Origin: JANRJY01 sp033763735
GTDB lineage: Bacteria; Bacteroidota; Bacteroidia; Cytophagales; UBA9547
Length of the DNA: 21,269 nucleotides
NCBI GenBank assembly: GCA_033763735.1
Contig: JANRJY010000047.1
Coordinates: forward strand, 1 to 21,269
Direction of reading: 5' to 3'
Shown: piece after piece, positions 1 through 7,185 of the stretch
Layout of the letters: the number at the start of each line of letters is the position of its first letter
How positions within the stretch are numbered: the stretch's first letter is position 1
Program-made: the position numbers and the translations under genes
Notes under the pieces: generated by a model
Told to the model about the DNA's origin: nothing
What the model saw: only the letters and a program-made list of their open reading frames with translations
Database searches by the model: none

Positions 1-450
1 GAGCGATAGTAAACTACCTTCAAATTTGACATCTCTTATGTTCAAGAAATAATAATGATTTTTGAGCATGAGCACTTTTATTCCTGCTTCATTTGCATGA
101 ATTTTTATTTTTTCGGCAGAAGGAATTTCGTCAAGGTCCGAAATTATTACAACATCATTCTGTTGGGAACCTTTCAAACCCAGCTTCAAATCGAGTCGTT
201 GTTTGTTTTCGAGCAACCAATTGTTTTGCTCCCATCCACTTGGTTTTTCGGATGAAACCACATGAATAATTTTGTGCAAAAATGGCTCAAACAAATGTTT
301 GTTCTGTTCGAAGTACAATGGCTTGTCTTTCCCTTGATGGGTATATGTTGCTTCACATATTACAAACTTATCTACCACTGAATCAAGCTCATTGAGCCTT
401 AATTCAAGCATTTCAAGTTCGTTAAAGAAAGTAAAACAATCGTAAATCAA
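1..450 (-). CDS. GT17-family glycosyltransferase, N-terminal 150 codons (cut by window edge)
   Basis: An open frame runs from a TTG at 450 to the window edge with no stop. It starts LIYDCFTFFNELEMLELRL and closely parallels the N-terminus of the upstream gene (MKTYDCFSFFNELDLLEIRL). It also keeps CEATYTHQGKDKPLYF and the acidic motif IISDLDEIP. GT17 is the family of beta-1,4-mannosyl-glycoprotein beta-1,4-N-acetylglucosaminyltransferase; the bacterial members probably add a sugar to a surface glycan, and the acceptor is unknown. The TTG start is chosen because it lines up with the paralogue's ATG. It overlaps the paralogue's TGA stop by two bases, which suggests translational coupling. The only in-frame ATG nearby is at codon 14, inside the conserved block. 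The C-terminal half lies outside the window. Confidence 0.85.
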   Translation of the reverse strand, partial: MIYDCFTFFNELEMLELRLNELDSVVDKFVICEATYTHQGKDKPLYFEQNKHLFEPFLHKIIHVVSSEKPSGWEQNNWLLENKQRLDLKLGLKGSQQNDVVIISDLDEIPSAEKIKIHANEAGIKVLMLKNHYYFLNIRDVKFEGSLLSL

Positions 451-1262
451 TTGAAAATATGGGGATTAAATTTTGAAAGGTTGTTCTGAATATATTCAGG
501 AAACGAACCATCAATGGGTACAAATTTACACTGCATATTATCGCCATACAAACTTTTGCCTGAGGTAATTACTTGCCTGATTCGATCCGGATTTTTGAAA
601 TCTTCAATATTGTGTTCCGTGTGCGCATAAGATTCAATTTTCTGAATAATTTTTTCTACCCCGCCCAGGTAAGCAAAGTGCCATCCTCCATCCGGAATTA
701 CTATGGTATCTTTATATTTAATGATGTCTCTTCGGAACCTAAGTTCATGTATGTCAGTGAAATGCTTAAAAAACGTCATGGCTGATCCATACCACCACTT
801 ATATGCATTCGCATTATTTGGTTCCACTTCTACACAGTTCAAATAATAGTAAAAATGCTTTTGCTCAAATGTTTTGGTTCCGGGTTTACTTTTAAAAGCA
901 TGTAGTTGACTTGGGTTTGGAATCTCGTCTATATCTGAAAACAGTATAACATCATCGGGTTGACAATTTTTCAACCCTTCAGCAGCTTTGTTTTTTTGCC
1001 AAGTATCATAATCCCAGGGAGTTGGATTGCGAAATCGATAAAAGAAATTGGGGTATTTGTCAACAATAATGTGTGTAATTTTGTGATGAAAAGCTTTGAA
1101 ACGCTCTTTGTTTTCGTAGTAATACAATGGTTTTGGCTTTTGTTGAAAGGTGCGAGTGGCTTCCACCAATACAAACTGATCCACCACTTTGTCCAATGTA
1201 TGTAGTCGAATTTCGAGCAAATCAAGCTCGTTAAAGAAGGAAAAGCAGTCGTAGGTTTTCAA
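447..1262 (-). CDS. GT17-family glycosyltransferase
   Basis: A complete protein of 271 residues, the usual length for bacterial GT17 proteins. The N-terminus MKTYDCFSFFNELDLLEIRL, the VLVEATRTFQ strand and the acidic motif LFSDIDEIP (D110, D112, probable nucleotide-sugar/metal site) are typical of the family. No signal peptide or membrane segment is seen, so it is expected to act in the cytoplasm or at the inner face of the membrane on a glycan or lipid-linked precursor. The next gene downstream is a paralogue whose TTG start overlaps this stop codon. Upstream, 6 bp away, is the DUF5615 gene on the same strand, so all four minus-strand genes may be co-transcribed. Sugar donor and acceptor cannot be read from the sequence. 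Confidence 0.88.
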   Translation of the reverse strand: MKTYDCFSFFNELDLLEIRLHTLDKVVDQFVLVEATRTFQQKPKPLYYYENKERFKAFHHKITHIIVDKYPNFFYRFRNPTPWDYDTWQKNKAAEGLKNCQPDDVILFSDIDEIPNPSQLHAFKSKPGTKTFEQKHFYYYLNCVEVEPNNANAYKWWYGSAMTFFKHFTDIHELRFRRDIIKYKDTIVIPDGGWHFAYLGGVEKIIQKIESYAHTEHNIEDFKNPDRIRQVITSGKSLYGDNMQCKFVPIDGSFPEYIQNNLSKFNPHIFN

Positions 1263-1268
1263 AGGAAA

Positions 1269-1640
1269 TTACATTTGTCTTATTGGTAATTCTCTAATTC
1301 TTATTCCATTATCGGTAATCGAAATTATAGAGCCATTTTCAATATCTTCAGCAAGAGTATTTAGATTAGCTTCCAATATTTGAAATAAATATTTATAATC
1401 TACTTTTGTGGTTCTTATTTGAACTACTGAAGGCTTTGATTGGCCGGAAAAGGCTAAAATTTCACTAAAATCTAGGTCTAAAGTAATAATTGTTTCTTGA
1501 TTTTGTATTGCAATATCAATAATTTGATTATCTGAAATTGACTTAAATCCTATTTTGACAATATGCCTCGAATCGTAACCGATGTTTTGTAGGTGTACTG
1601 CCAATGAAGGGGGAATGTTTTCATCTAATAAAAATTTCAT
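1269..1640 (-). CDS. DUF5615 PIN-like protein, probable toxin of a VapBC-like pair
   Basis: A small protein of 123 residues starting MKFLLDENIPPSLAVHL. This opening, the later acidic motif TIITLDLDFSE (D55, D57) and D37 are the conserved acidic positions of DUF5615 PIN-like proteins, which are predicted metal-dependent RNases. The start codon overlaps the end of the DUF433 gene by four bases (ATGA arrangement), so translation is coupled. Antitoxin-first order with a tight overlap is the usual layout of type II toxin-antitoxin modules. The RNase activity and its target are inferred from the family. Confidence 0.85.
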   Translation of the reverse strand: MKFLLDENIPPSLAVHLQNIGYDSRHIVKIGFKSISDNQIIDIAIQNQETIITLDLDFSEILAFSGQSKPSVVQIRTTKVDYKYLFQILEANLNTLAEDIENGSIISITDNGIRIRELPIRQM

Positions 1641-1882
1641 GAAGCTTTCTGTAAAGGCAAGAACCTGTCATCTAAAGCTTTGGCCGCAAATGTTAAAGCT
1701 TCATTAATATCTTCCAAGGTAAGCCAATTAAATTCTTTGATAATATCACTTGGAGCCATTCCAGAAGATAAGTAAGACAAAATATTAGCAACTGTAATTC
1801 TTGAGTTTTTTATACATGGCCTACCAAAACAAATATCTGTATCAGATATAATTCTTGGAAAATCTGGGTGGATTAATCTCAT
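1637..1882 (-). CDS. DUF433 protein, probable antitoxin partner of DUF5615
   Basis: An 81-residue protein with the DUF433 pattern: ISDTDICFGRPCIKNSRITV, then a helix-turn-helix-like segment (VANILSYLSSGMAPSDIIKE) and a C-terminal helix with DINEALTFAAKA. DUF433 proteins commonly precede DUF5615 or other PIN-like genes and are predicted DNA-binding antitoxins that repress their own promoter. The pair lies between glycosyltransferase genes and has no functional link to them that I can see, so it is probably a mobile passenger. I found no clear TAnnTTTG promoter in the 209 bp upstream. Confidence 0.85.
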   Translation of the reverse strand: MRLIHPDFPRIISDTDICFGRPCIKNSRITVANILSYLSSGMAPSDIIKEFNWLTLEDINEALTFAAKALDDRFLPLQKAS

Positions 1883-1971
1883 AAATTTTTTTGAAGTAAT
1901 TTGTAAATTTATAAAAGTTCAATGACTAGTCAAAAAGGATATGTGTATTATCAAATTTTGGTCTGATTACT

Positions 1972-2091
1972 CTACTTTAAATATTCAAATTCATATACAT
2001 TTTCGATTTTCTTATTATCAGGACATAAAATAATCTTTTTATACCTACCTTGTTTTGTATGTTCATCGGTGGTAATAGTAGCGTTTTTGTT
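1972..2091 (-). other. in-frame coding-like extension after the GT2 stop codon
   Basis: Directly after the TAG stop of the GT2 gene (2092-2094) the same frame stays open for 39 more codons, to a TAG at 1972-1974. The translation has protein-like composition, for example DEHTKQGRYKKIILCP followed by a charged segment ending EFEYLK. It could be the remnant of a longer C-terminus, a decayed small gene, or chance. There is no start codon of its own that I favour. Confidence 0.25.
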
Positions 2092-2937
2092 CTATTTCGG
2101 TAAAATCAAGTTAACCCCACTAAACCGTTCCATATATCGCCACACATAACGTTGCCATCTTTTGATCCACCGATTATACCAACGGTTTTCTTCTTTCTCA
2201 TAATTCCATCCCCATTTTTGTTCGAAATACAATTGGTTTTTGTTGCCACCATCCCATTTCATGGTGTTACGTGTAAGTCCACTTAAATGAAATGCATTAA
2301 TTTCTCCAATCATGGCGGTAATCAAACCCATTTTTTGGGCTCGGTACAAATAGTCCATCTCTTCTAATGAAAGCCACAATTGCTCATCAAAATTACCAAC
2401 TTTTTCAAAAGTTGCTTTTTTTGCAAATATGACTACCCCTCCAAAAAACCCTTCTCTGTTATTATTTTTGTTCTTCTCACTGTAATAATCATATTTTTTC
2501 TCGCCCTTCAAAAAATCGTTCAATCCATATGGTTTTCGGAACATTTCACTTTCCAGCACCAAGGGAGAAATTATATGAAAGCGCTGCAATTCAATTTCTT
2601 GAATCAGTAACTTGTCCCATGCAGGCATCATTACACAGTCATTATTCAATATACACACATACTGTTGATTGGAGAGTGATATACCCTTGTTCCATGCCTT
2701 TGCAACTCCAGTATTCTCCGTTTCTGTAATGATGATACATTGGTGCCCTTTAGCATCACAGTATTTTTGTATGCGCAAAAGTCCAATTTTAGTGTCGTCA
2801 TTGGAATGGTTGTCAATGAGTATCCATTCGTTTTGAAGTGTAGAATGATTGATATTCAACAATATGCAGTTCTCAATAATCTCTATTTTGTTATAAACAG
2901 GTATTACAATAGAAACAGCATTTGTGAATTTTGACAT
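2092..2937 (-). CDS. GT2-family glycosyltransferase
   Basis: A 281-residue protein when started at the ATG at 2937 (MSKFTNAVSIVIPVYNKIE). A longer frame adds 17 residues, but GT2 proteins normally begin just before the SIVIPVYN strand. The GT-A fold is visible: VSIVIPVYN nucleotide-binding strand, ENTGVAKAWNKGI, the ILNND motif (D100) as the DxD-like metal/nucleotide-sugar site, and GGVVIFAKKATFEKVGNFDE followed by SLEEMDYLYRAQ, typical of rhamnosyl-type GT2 enzymes. No membrane segments. It probably extends a surface polysaccharide or glycan in the cytoplasm. It is divergent from the DUF4160 gene. The coding-like frame continues beyond the stop, so a shortened C-terminus is possible. Confidence 0.88.
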   Translation of the reverse strand: MSKFTNAVSIVIPVYNKIEIIENCILLNINHSTLQNEWILIDNHSNDDTKIGLLRIQKYCDAKGHQCIIITETENTGVAKAWNKGISLSNQQYVCILNNDCVMMPAWDKLLIQEIELQRFHIISPLVLESEMFRKPYGLNDFLKGEKKYDYYSEKNKNNNREGFFGGVVIFAKKATFEKVGNFDEQLWLSLEEMDYLYRAQKMGLITAMIGEINAFHLSGLTRNTMKWDGGNKNQLYFEQKWGWNYEKEENRWYNRWIKRWQRYVWRYMERFSGVNLILPK

Positions 2938-3017
2938 GAGGCATTTGAAAGTCAAAAATGGGATTTTAATTTTTTGAAAGCAAATCACTTAATATCTGCC
3001 TCTCTTTATTCAAATTT

Positions 3018-3050
3018 TAAATTGAATTATCAATCTAACTTTTCAATTTA
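3018..3050. repeat. 9-bp inverted repeat, possible operator
   Basis: TAAATTGAA (3018-3026) and TTCAATTTA (3042-3050) form a perfect 9-bp inverted repeat with a 15-nt spacer. It lies in the divergent region between the GT2 gene and the DUF4160 gene, about 18 bp upstream of the -33 element of the latter. Such a position would suit an autorepressor site, but AT-rich DNA yields such repeats by chance. Confidence 0.3.
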
Positions 3051-3067
3051 GTTGTTAAATTTTTGTA

Positions 3068-3097
3068 TTGGTAAACATTCCGAAATAATTAAATTTG
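3068..3097 (+). promoter_or_regulatory. Bacteroidota-type promoter for the DUF4160/DUF2442 pair
   Basis: TTG at 3068-3070 as the -33 element and TAAATTTG at 3090-3097, a perfect TAnnTTTG -7 box, are separated by 19 bp, the optimal spacing. Transcription would begin near 3102-3104, just ahead of the ATG at 3113. This argues against the upstream TTG at 3095 as translation start. Confidence 0.6.
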
Positions 3098-3112
3098 TGT
3101 AAACACTATAGC

Positions 3113-3373
3113 ATGCCAGAGATTAGTCGTTTTTTAGGTATTATTATTCGAATGTTTTACAATGAACATAACCCACCACATTTTCATGCATATTACAATG
3201 ACTTTCAAGCAGAGATTGCAATCGAAACCTTAGAGATAAAAAGTGGATCATTGCCAAATAAAGTTTATAATCTTGTTGTAGAATGGGCAATTTTGCATAG
3301 AAATGAGCTTAAAAACGATTGGGAATTGATGAGAGATGATAAAACTCCAATTTCAATTGAACCTTTAGTTTAA
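3113..3373 (+). CDS. DUF4160 domain protein
   Basis: Started at ATG 3113 the protein has 86 residues and opens MPEISRFLGIIIRMFYNEHN, followed by PPHFHAYYND, the signature of DUF4160. These are small proteins of unknown function, very often encoded next to a DUF2442 gene and suspected to be toxin-antitoxin-like. An in-frame TTG at 3095 would add six residues, but it lies inside the predicted -7 box, so it is rejected. The gene is followed after three bases by the DUF2442 gene. No catalytic role can be stated; the conserved H-N-x-P-P-H-F-H-A-Y cluster is the only likely functional site. Confidence 0.85.
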   Translation: MPEISRFLGIIIRMFYNEHNPPHFHAYYNDFQAEIAIETLEIKSGSLPNKVYNLVVEWAILHRNELKNDWELMRDDKTPISIEPLV

Positions 3374-3376
3374 ATC

Positions 3377-3613
3377 ATGAATAAAATAATTAACATTATA
3401 TCCGTAACTCCTCTTGAAAATTATCAACTTCATATTGAATTTGAAGATGGGTTGAATAAAAAAATAAATGTATTGCCTTTTATTAAAAATGGAATTTCAA
3501 AGTATATTTTAGATTTGAATAATTTCAAAAAAGTAAAAGCAGAAAATGGTTATGTAATTTGGGACAATGGTTATGATTTATGTCCCGTGTTTTTAAGAGA
3601 ATTAGATCAATAA
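3377..3613 (+). CDS. DUF2442 domain protein
   Basis: A 78-residue protein with a DUF2442 pattern: ITPLENYQLHIEFEDG-like opening (here VTPLENYQLHIEFEDG), a central hydrophobic FI segment, and an ending YVIWDNGYDLCPVFLRELDQ. It begins three bases after the DUF4160 stop and is clearly in the same operon. DUF2442 proteins are small and mostly uncharacterised; some structures suggest a DNA-binding or antitoxin role. The 3' end converges with the TlpA-like gene, leaving only 11 bp between stops. Confidence 0.85.
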   Translation: MNKIINIISVTPLENYQLHIEFEDGLNKKINVLPFIKNGISKYILDLNNFKKVKAENGYVIWDNGYDLCPVFLRELDQ

Positions 3614-3620
3614 AATATTT

Positions 3621-3646
3621 GGAATTAATATTTAGAGAATAATTCC
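3621..3646. terminator. hairpin at the convergent 3' ends (weak)
   Basis: GGAATTA (3621-3627) and TAATTCC (3640-3646) form a 7-bp stem with a 12-nt loop over the junction of the converging DUF2442 and TlpA-like genes. There is no strong T-run on either side, so a terminator role is only suggested. Confidence 0.3.
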
Positions 3647-4743
3647 GATAATGTATCAACTAATGCTGAGCCCCTTATATTTTTCTTGATGATTATTCCA
3701 TTGGGATCTACCAAAAAATTGGCAGGTATATAAGTGACTCCATAGTCAAACATAGCTGGTGATTTCCAGCCTTTCAGGTCCGAAACATTGGTCCAATTGT
3801 ATTTGTCAGAGATGATTGAGTTCATCCAATTTGATTTTTCAGTGTCAATAGAAACACTGAATATTTCAAAATTAACAGGCTTATATTGCTCATACATTTT
3901 CACCAAAGTAGCACTTTCCATTCGACAAGGACTACACCACGATGCCCAAAAATCAACCAATATATATTTGCCTTTCATTGATTTTAAATTTACCTTTTTC
4001 CCTTCAGGATTGAACAATTCAATTTCGGGTGCCGGTTGACCTATTGCGGTCTTTTTTAATGCTTTTAAGCGATTGTCGAGCGAATTTACCCAATAGTTAT
4101 TTGGATATTTATTTTTCAGATTTTTAACTAATGAATCGACAAACGGTATGTCATTATCGCCATTCCATCTTAGGCAAGAAACATACGCAGCAATATGATT
4201 GAACATATTATATCGAGTATATTCCGTTAAGTCAGCCCTGTGCTTGGCATAACGAAGTACATGATCGTTTTGCAGCTGGATTAATCTTAGTTTATCATCA
4301 TTTTTATTTGCCTCATCTATTTGAATGTTAATAGGTTCTACGTATTTGGCATATGATTTTTTGCGATATTTTTCATAATTCAATATCATTTCCGAACCTT
4401 TACATCCGGTAACTTCCACTACTGTAGGAGTTATTTTCAAATCAATGGTTTCTTTGTCTTCAACAGCTAATGTGCACAGGGGTGCATTCATGTACGAAAT
4501 CCAAAGTATGGATGCTGATTCCAGACAAATTTGTTTGCTAAACGGTAATCTTTCTTTACAAAAAATACTATCAAATGGGATGGTTTTGACTTGATCAAAA
4601 TCAACATAATTGATATACAAATAATTTGACCGGTTCATGCCTGTAAATGTGCCACTTATCGTGACACACACAGAACCATATGACGATGTCGAAATACTGA
4701 TTAAAAGAAATAATACTCTGATGTAGCTTATCACATGAAACAA
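3625..4743 (-). CDS. secreted TlpA-like thiol-disulfide oxidoreductase
   Basis: About 372 residues. A hydrophobic N-terminus (VLFLLISISTSSYG) acts as signal peptide. Residues about 25-130 look like the DUF4369-type beta domain of Bacteroidota TlpA proteins (ITGTFTG-like strand, here ISGTFTG). The C-terminal thioredoxin domain (about 235-372) starts IGQPAPEIELFNPEGKKVNL and carries the redox motif FWASWCSPC, with Cys270 and Cys273. It should act in the periplasm on disulfides or haem/metal-protein maturation. It lies 16 bp after the receptor gene, so it is in the thiamine-responsive transcript. There is no ATG start: an in-frame stop precedes the TTG at 4743, and the alternative is GTG at 4734. 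Its exact substrate is unknown. Confidence 0.85.
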   Translation of the reverse strand: MFHVISYIRVLFLLISISTSSYGSVCVTISGTFTGMNRSNYLYINYVDFDQVKTIPFDSIFCKERLPFSKQICLESASILWISYMNAPLCTLAVEDKETIDLKITPTVVEVTGCKGSEMILNYEKYRKKSYAKYVEPINIQIDEANKNDDKLRLIQLQNDHVLRYAKHRADLTEYTRYNMFNHIAAYVSCLRWNGDNDIPFVDSLVKNLKNKYPNNYWVNSLDNRLKALKKTAIGQPAPEIELFNPEGKKVNLKSMKGKYILVDFWASWCSPCRMESATLVKMYEQYKPVNFEIFSVSIDTEKSNWMNSIISDKYNWTNVSDLKGWKSPAMFDYGVTYIPANFLVDPNGIIIKKNIRGSALVDTLSELFSKY

Positions 4744-4759
4744 ATTCTAGTGCTAATTA

Positions 4760-6985
4760 CTAAAATTTCAAACTCAATCCCAAAAATATATTTCGAGTTG
4801 CTGCCGGATAAAACAATGGATTATAGGTGGCAACATCATTACCGGATGCATCCCTGCTGAATACCGTACCGGGTTGATATGGCGTACCTGCTACTCCGGC
4901 AGGCGCATACAAAGTGTTGGTTAGGTTATTGATTTGAAATGTAATTACCGGTTCCACGCCTTTGATGTATTTTGATAGAAGCAAGGAAGTTTTGAAATCC
5001 AACAAAGCATATTCAGGAATACTTAATTCATCATTTTGCGTGTTATCCAGATAGCTTTTGCCAACATAGCGACCGATTAATTCAAAGTTGATCCACTGCA
5101 TTGGTGTAAATACAACTCCCTGATATATAAGCACATTTGGAGTGAGCAATGGATCTTTGTCTTTGAAATCCAAAGTTTTGGTTGTTGTACTTCCATCCGG
5201 TAAATACACGGTATAATTTTGTGAGAATTCTCTGATTTTATTGTATGAAAAATTATACCCTCCATTAAATCCTAACCATTCCATCACTTTGGTATTATAT
5301 GCAATTTCAATTCCGGATTTGAAACTGCTTTTTACATTTTTCCTAATCAAATACCCATAGTTATTTATAGCACCTGTTGAAGCAATTTCGTTGGTAAATT
5401 CCATCCAATAAAGATTGGCCGAAAACTTAGTGTTTTCTGATTTGTACTCCGTTCCTGCTTCCAAATCTAGTACCGATTCAGGCTTAATATCACTTTGTTT
5501 GACGTTGAAATTAGCTCTGTCATCTTGTAAGTAATCGAATCGGGTTGGCTCCCTTGAAACCATACCAATTGAACCATATATCGACATGCTTTCATTGAAA
5601 ATCCATCTACCCCCTATGCGTGGATTGACAAATTGCCAATTCATGCTTTCTACTTTCGAACTATCGTACGGGTTAGTTTTTGTATTGGGTGAATAGGAAA
5701 ACGAAGGTGCTCTGTACTGAAAATCAAAAAACAAAAACAATCGACTGAATGCTAGATAATTAACTTTTATAAACGAACTAATCTCTGATTTATAACCGGT
5801 ATTGAAGTACACTTGATGACCCGGTTGATAACCCATAGGCATCGCTGATGCACTCAACACATCCATAAAATGGGAAGATTGAAAATAATTGGCATGAAAA
5901 CCCAAGGTTATATCCATTTTGTTGGCCGAATAATTCAAAAAACCCATTCCTCCAACCAAGTCTTGATTAAGTCTATAATTCATCAAAAAATCAGCGGTCC
6001 TTGCCGTGTCCTTGCCAGAAGGTGATATATAATTAGGCATATTTGCATAAGAATATGGAGTTCCAGGAAATGCTGAGGCAAACCTTGGAGCTATTCCTTT
6101 GACATAGTACACCGACGAAGAAAAAGTTAGTTTGGTGTTAAAGAAATAACTGAACTGTCCTTGATAAAAAGACTGCTGAAATTCATCCGTTTCATTTCTG
6201 CTTAAAGGATTATATGTTCTGTTTTTGGTCAAACTATCTTTGTTGATTGCAGCCCATGCCAATCCACTTCGTGTAATTCCTCCAAATGCGTTAAATTTGA
6301 ATAAATACTTTTTACCAAAATGTGCTGCACTGAAGAAATATGTTTTCAAATCTGACCATGAGCCTTGACGGTAACCATCAGAACCCAGAGAAGATAATCT
6401 ACCATAAAACCCAAACGATTTGCCCAATACACCTGTGTTGTACTCTGCAGTAACTCTATGCGTGTTATATGAGCCGTAATTACTGTGAAAACCAAATGAA
6501 GCTGGTGAAAGCGCATCTTTGGTTACTATATTCACTGAACCTGCATATGGTGCTGTGCCATTGGCAGTGGTACCGGTACCTCTTTGAATTTGGATGCTTT
6601 TGGCAGACGAAGCCAAATCGGCAAAATTATTTGTATAAAATCCCTGATTTTCAGGATCATTAACCGGAATCCCGTTGATGCTAAAATTGATTCGGGTATT
6701 ATCAATGCCACGCATCCTGAAATCTGTATATCCAATTCCTAACCCTGCATCGGATCGTGCAATTATTGATGGGGTTGACTGAAGCACAAACCCAATATCT
6801 TGTCCATGATATTTTTCTTTGATTTCTTTTTCGGAAAGATTGGTTTGTGTCACAGGCGTTTGCTCTGAAGCACGGACAAAGTTTACCATAATGTCTTCTT
6901 TTAAGGAATCGGACATGGTGGGTTTAATGGTTGTATCAGCGACTGATACTTGAAAATAAATGGTTAGTAAAGATGCAAATAACAT
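4760..6985 (-). CDS. TonB-dependent outer-membrane receptor, probably for thiamine or a precursor
   Basis: About 741 residues from ATG 6985. A short hydrophobic signal segment (MLFASLLTIYFQVSVA) precedes a plug domain with DIGFVLQSTPSIIARSDAG, FRMRGIDNTRINFSINGIPV and GSVNIVTKDA, then a beta-barrel ending in an aromatic beta-signal (IFLGLSLKF). The substrate is inferred from the TPP riboswitch in its leader; thiamine-regulated receptors of this kind (OMthi type) are known in Bacteroidota. No carboxypeptidase-like N-terminal domain and no SusD partner are present. Start choice is uncertain: the same frame opens 12 codons earlier at a TTG (7021), and neither signal peptide has the usual lysine. 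An ATG AAG in another frame overlaps just upstream, so an indel or unusual start is possible. Confidence 0.9.
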   Translation of the reverse strand: MLFASLLTIYFQVSVADTTIKPTMSDSLKEDIMVNFVRASEQTPVTQTNLSEKEIKEKYHGQDIGFVLQSTPSIIARSDAGLGIGYTDFRMRGIDNTRINFSINGIPVNDPENQGFYTNNFADLASSAKSIQIQRGTGTTANGTAPYAGSVNIVTKDALSPASFGFHSNYGSYNTHRVTAEYNTGVLGKSFGFYGRLSSLGSDGYRQGSWSDLKTYFFSAAHFGKKYLFKFNAFGGITRSGLAWAAINKDSLTKNRTYNPLSRNETDEFQQSFYQGQFSYFFNTKLTFSSSVYYVKGIAPRFASAFPGTPYSYANMPNYISPSGKDTARTADFLMNYRLNQDLVGGMGFLNYSANKMDITLGFHANYFQSSHFMDVLSASAMPMGYQPGHQVYFNTGYKSEISSFIKVNYLAFSRLFLFFDFQYRAPSFSYSPNTKTNPYDSSKVESMNWQFVNPRIGGRWIFNESMSIYGSIGMVSREPTRFDYLQDDRANFNVKQSDIKPESVLDLEAGTEYKSENTKFSANLYWMEFTNEIASTGAINNYGYLIRKNVKSSFKSGIEIAYNTKVMEWLGFNGGYNFSYNKIREFSQNYTVYLPDGSTTTKTLDFKDKDPLLTPNVLIYQGVVFTPMQWINFELIGRYVGKSYLDNTQNDELSIPEYALLDFKTSLLLSKYIKGVEPVITFQINNLTNTLYAPAGVAGTPYQPGTVFSRDASGNDVATYNPLFYPAATRNIFLGLSLKF

Positions 6986-7043
6986 ACCTTCATTAAAGTT
7001 TAAGTAAAACAACAATAACAAAGGGGTATCGATAATGGTAAAC

Positions 7044-7063
7044 GGAATTACAGAAGTAACTCC
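7044..7063 (-). promoter_or_regulatory. hairpin in the riboswitch expression platform
   Basis: Read on the minus strand, GGAGTTAC, loop TTCT, GTAATTCC form an 8-bp stem with one G-T pair. It follows a smaller AGCC/GGCT stem (7064-7067 with 7075-7078) right after the TPP aptamer. There is no U-run after it, so it is not a standard intrinsic terminator; it may be part of a switching structure. Confidence 0.45.
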
Positions 7064-7078
7064 AGCCGTGCAAAGGCT

Positions 7079-7164
7079 CTTTTTCCCTTACGCAGGCATG
7101 ATCCTGATCAGGTTCAAAGGGTATCATCTCAGTCCTGATGTAAACAACAGGACACCCCTAAAAG
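7079..7164 (-). ncRNA. TPP riboswitch (THI element)
   Basis: On the minus strand all conserved blocks of the TPP aptamer occur in order: AGGGGTGTC (P2 5' strand), a variable P3 stem closed by CCTG/CAGG, CTGAGATGATACCC (with CTGAGA at 7127-7132), GAACCTGATC (7106-7115), and ATGCCTGCGTAAGGGA (7084-7099). P1 can close by CTTTT (7160-7164) with AAAAG (7079-7083). It lies in the leader of the TonB-dependent receptor. TPP binding is expected to switch expression of the receptor and the TlpA-like gene off. The mechanism, transcriptional or translational, is not clear because no T-run is visible. Confidence 0.95.
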
Positions 7165-7169
7165 CGATG

Positions 7170-7177
7170 CAAATATA
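7170..7177 (-). promoter_or_regulatory. -7 box of the riboswitch transcript
   Basis: TATATTTG on the minus strand matches the TAnnTTTG consensus perfectly. The -33 element is weak (a TTTT about 21 bp upstream, inside the end of the aminotransferase gene). Transcription would start near 7163-7165, which is the 5' edge of the TPP aptamer. This makes the receptor unit independent of the upstream genes. Confidence 0.55.
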
Positions 7178-7185
7178 ATGAAACT

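Noticed and set aside
447..452. Frameshift joining the two GT17 genes into one protein
   Set aside because: Both have the full conserved N-terminus, so they are tandem paralogues and not one broken gene.
3095..3112. TTG start six codons upstream for the DUF4160 gene
   Set aside because: It lies inside the predicted -7 box, and the family starts at MPEISRF, which is the ATG at 3113.
7044..7063. Intrinsic terminator after the TPP aptamer
   Set aside because: The hairpin is good but no T-run follows it, so I list it only as part of the expression platform.
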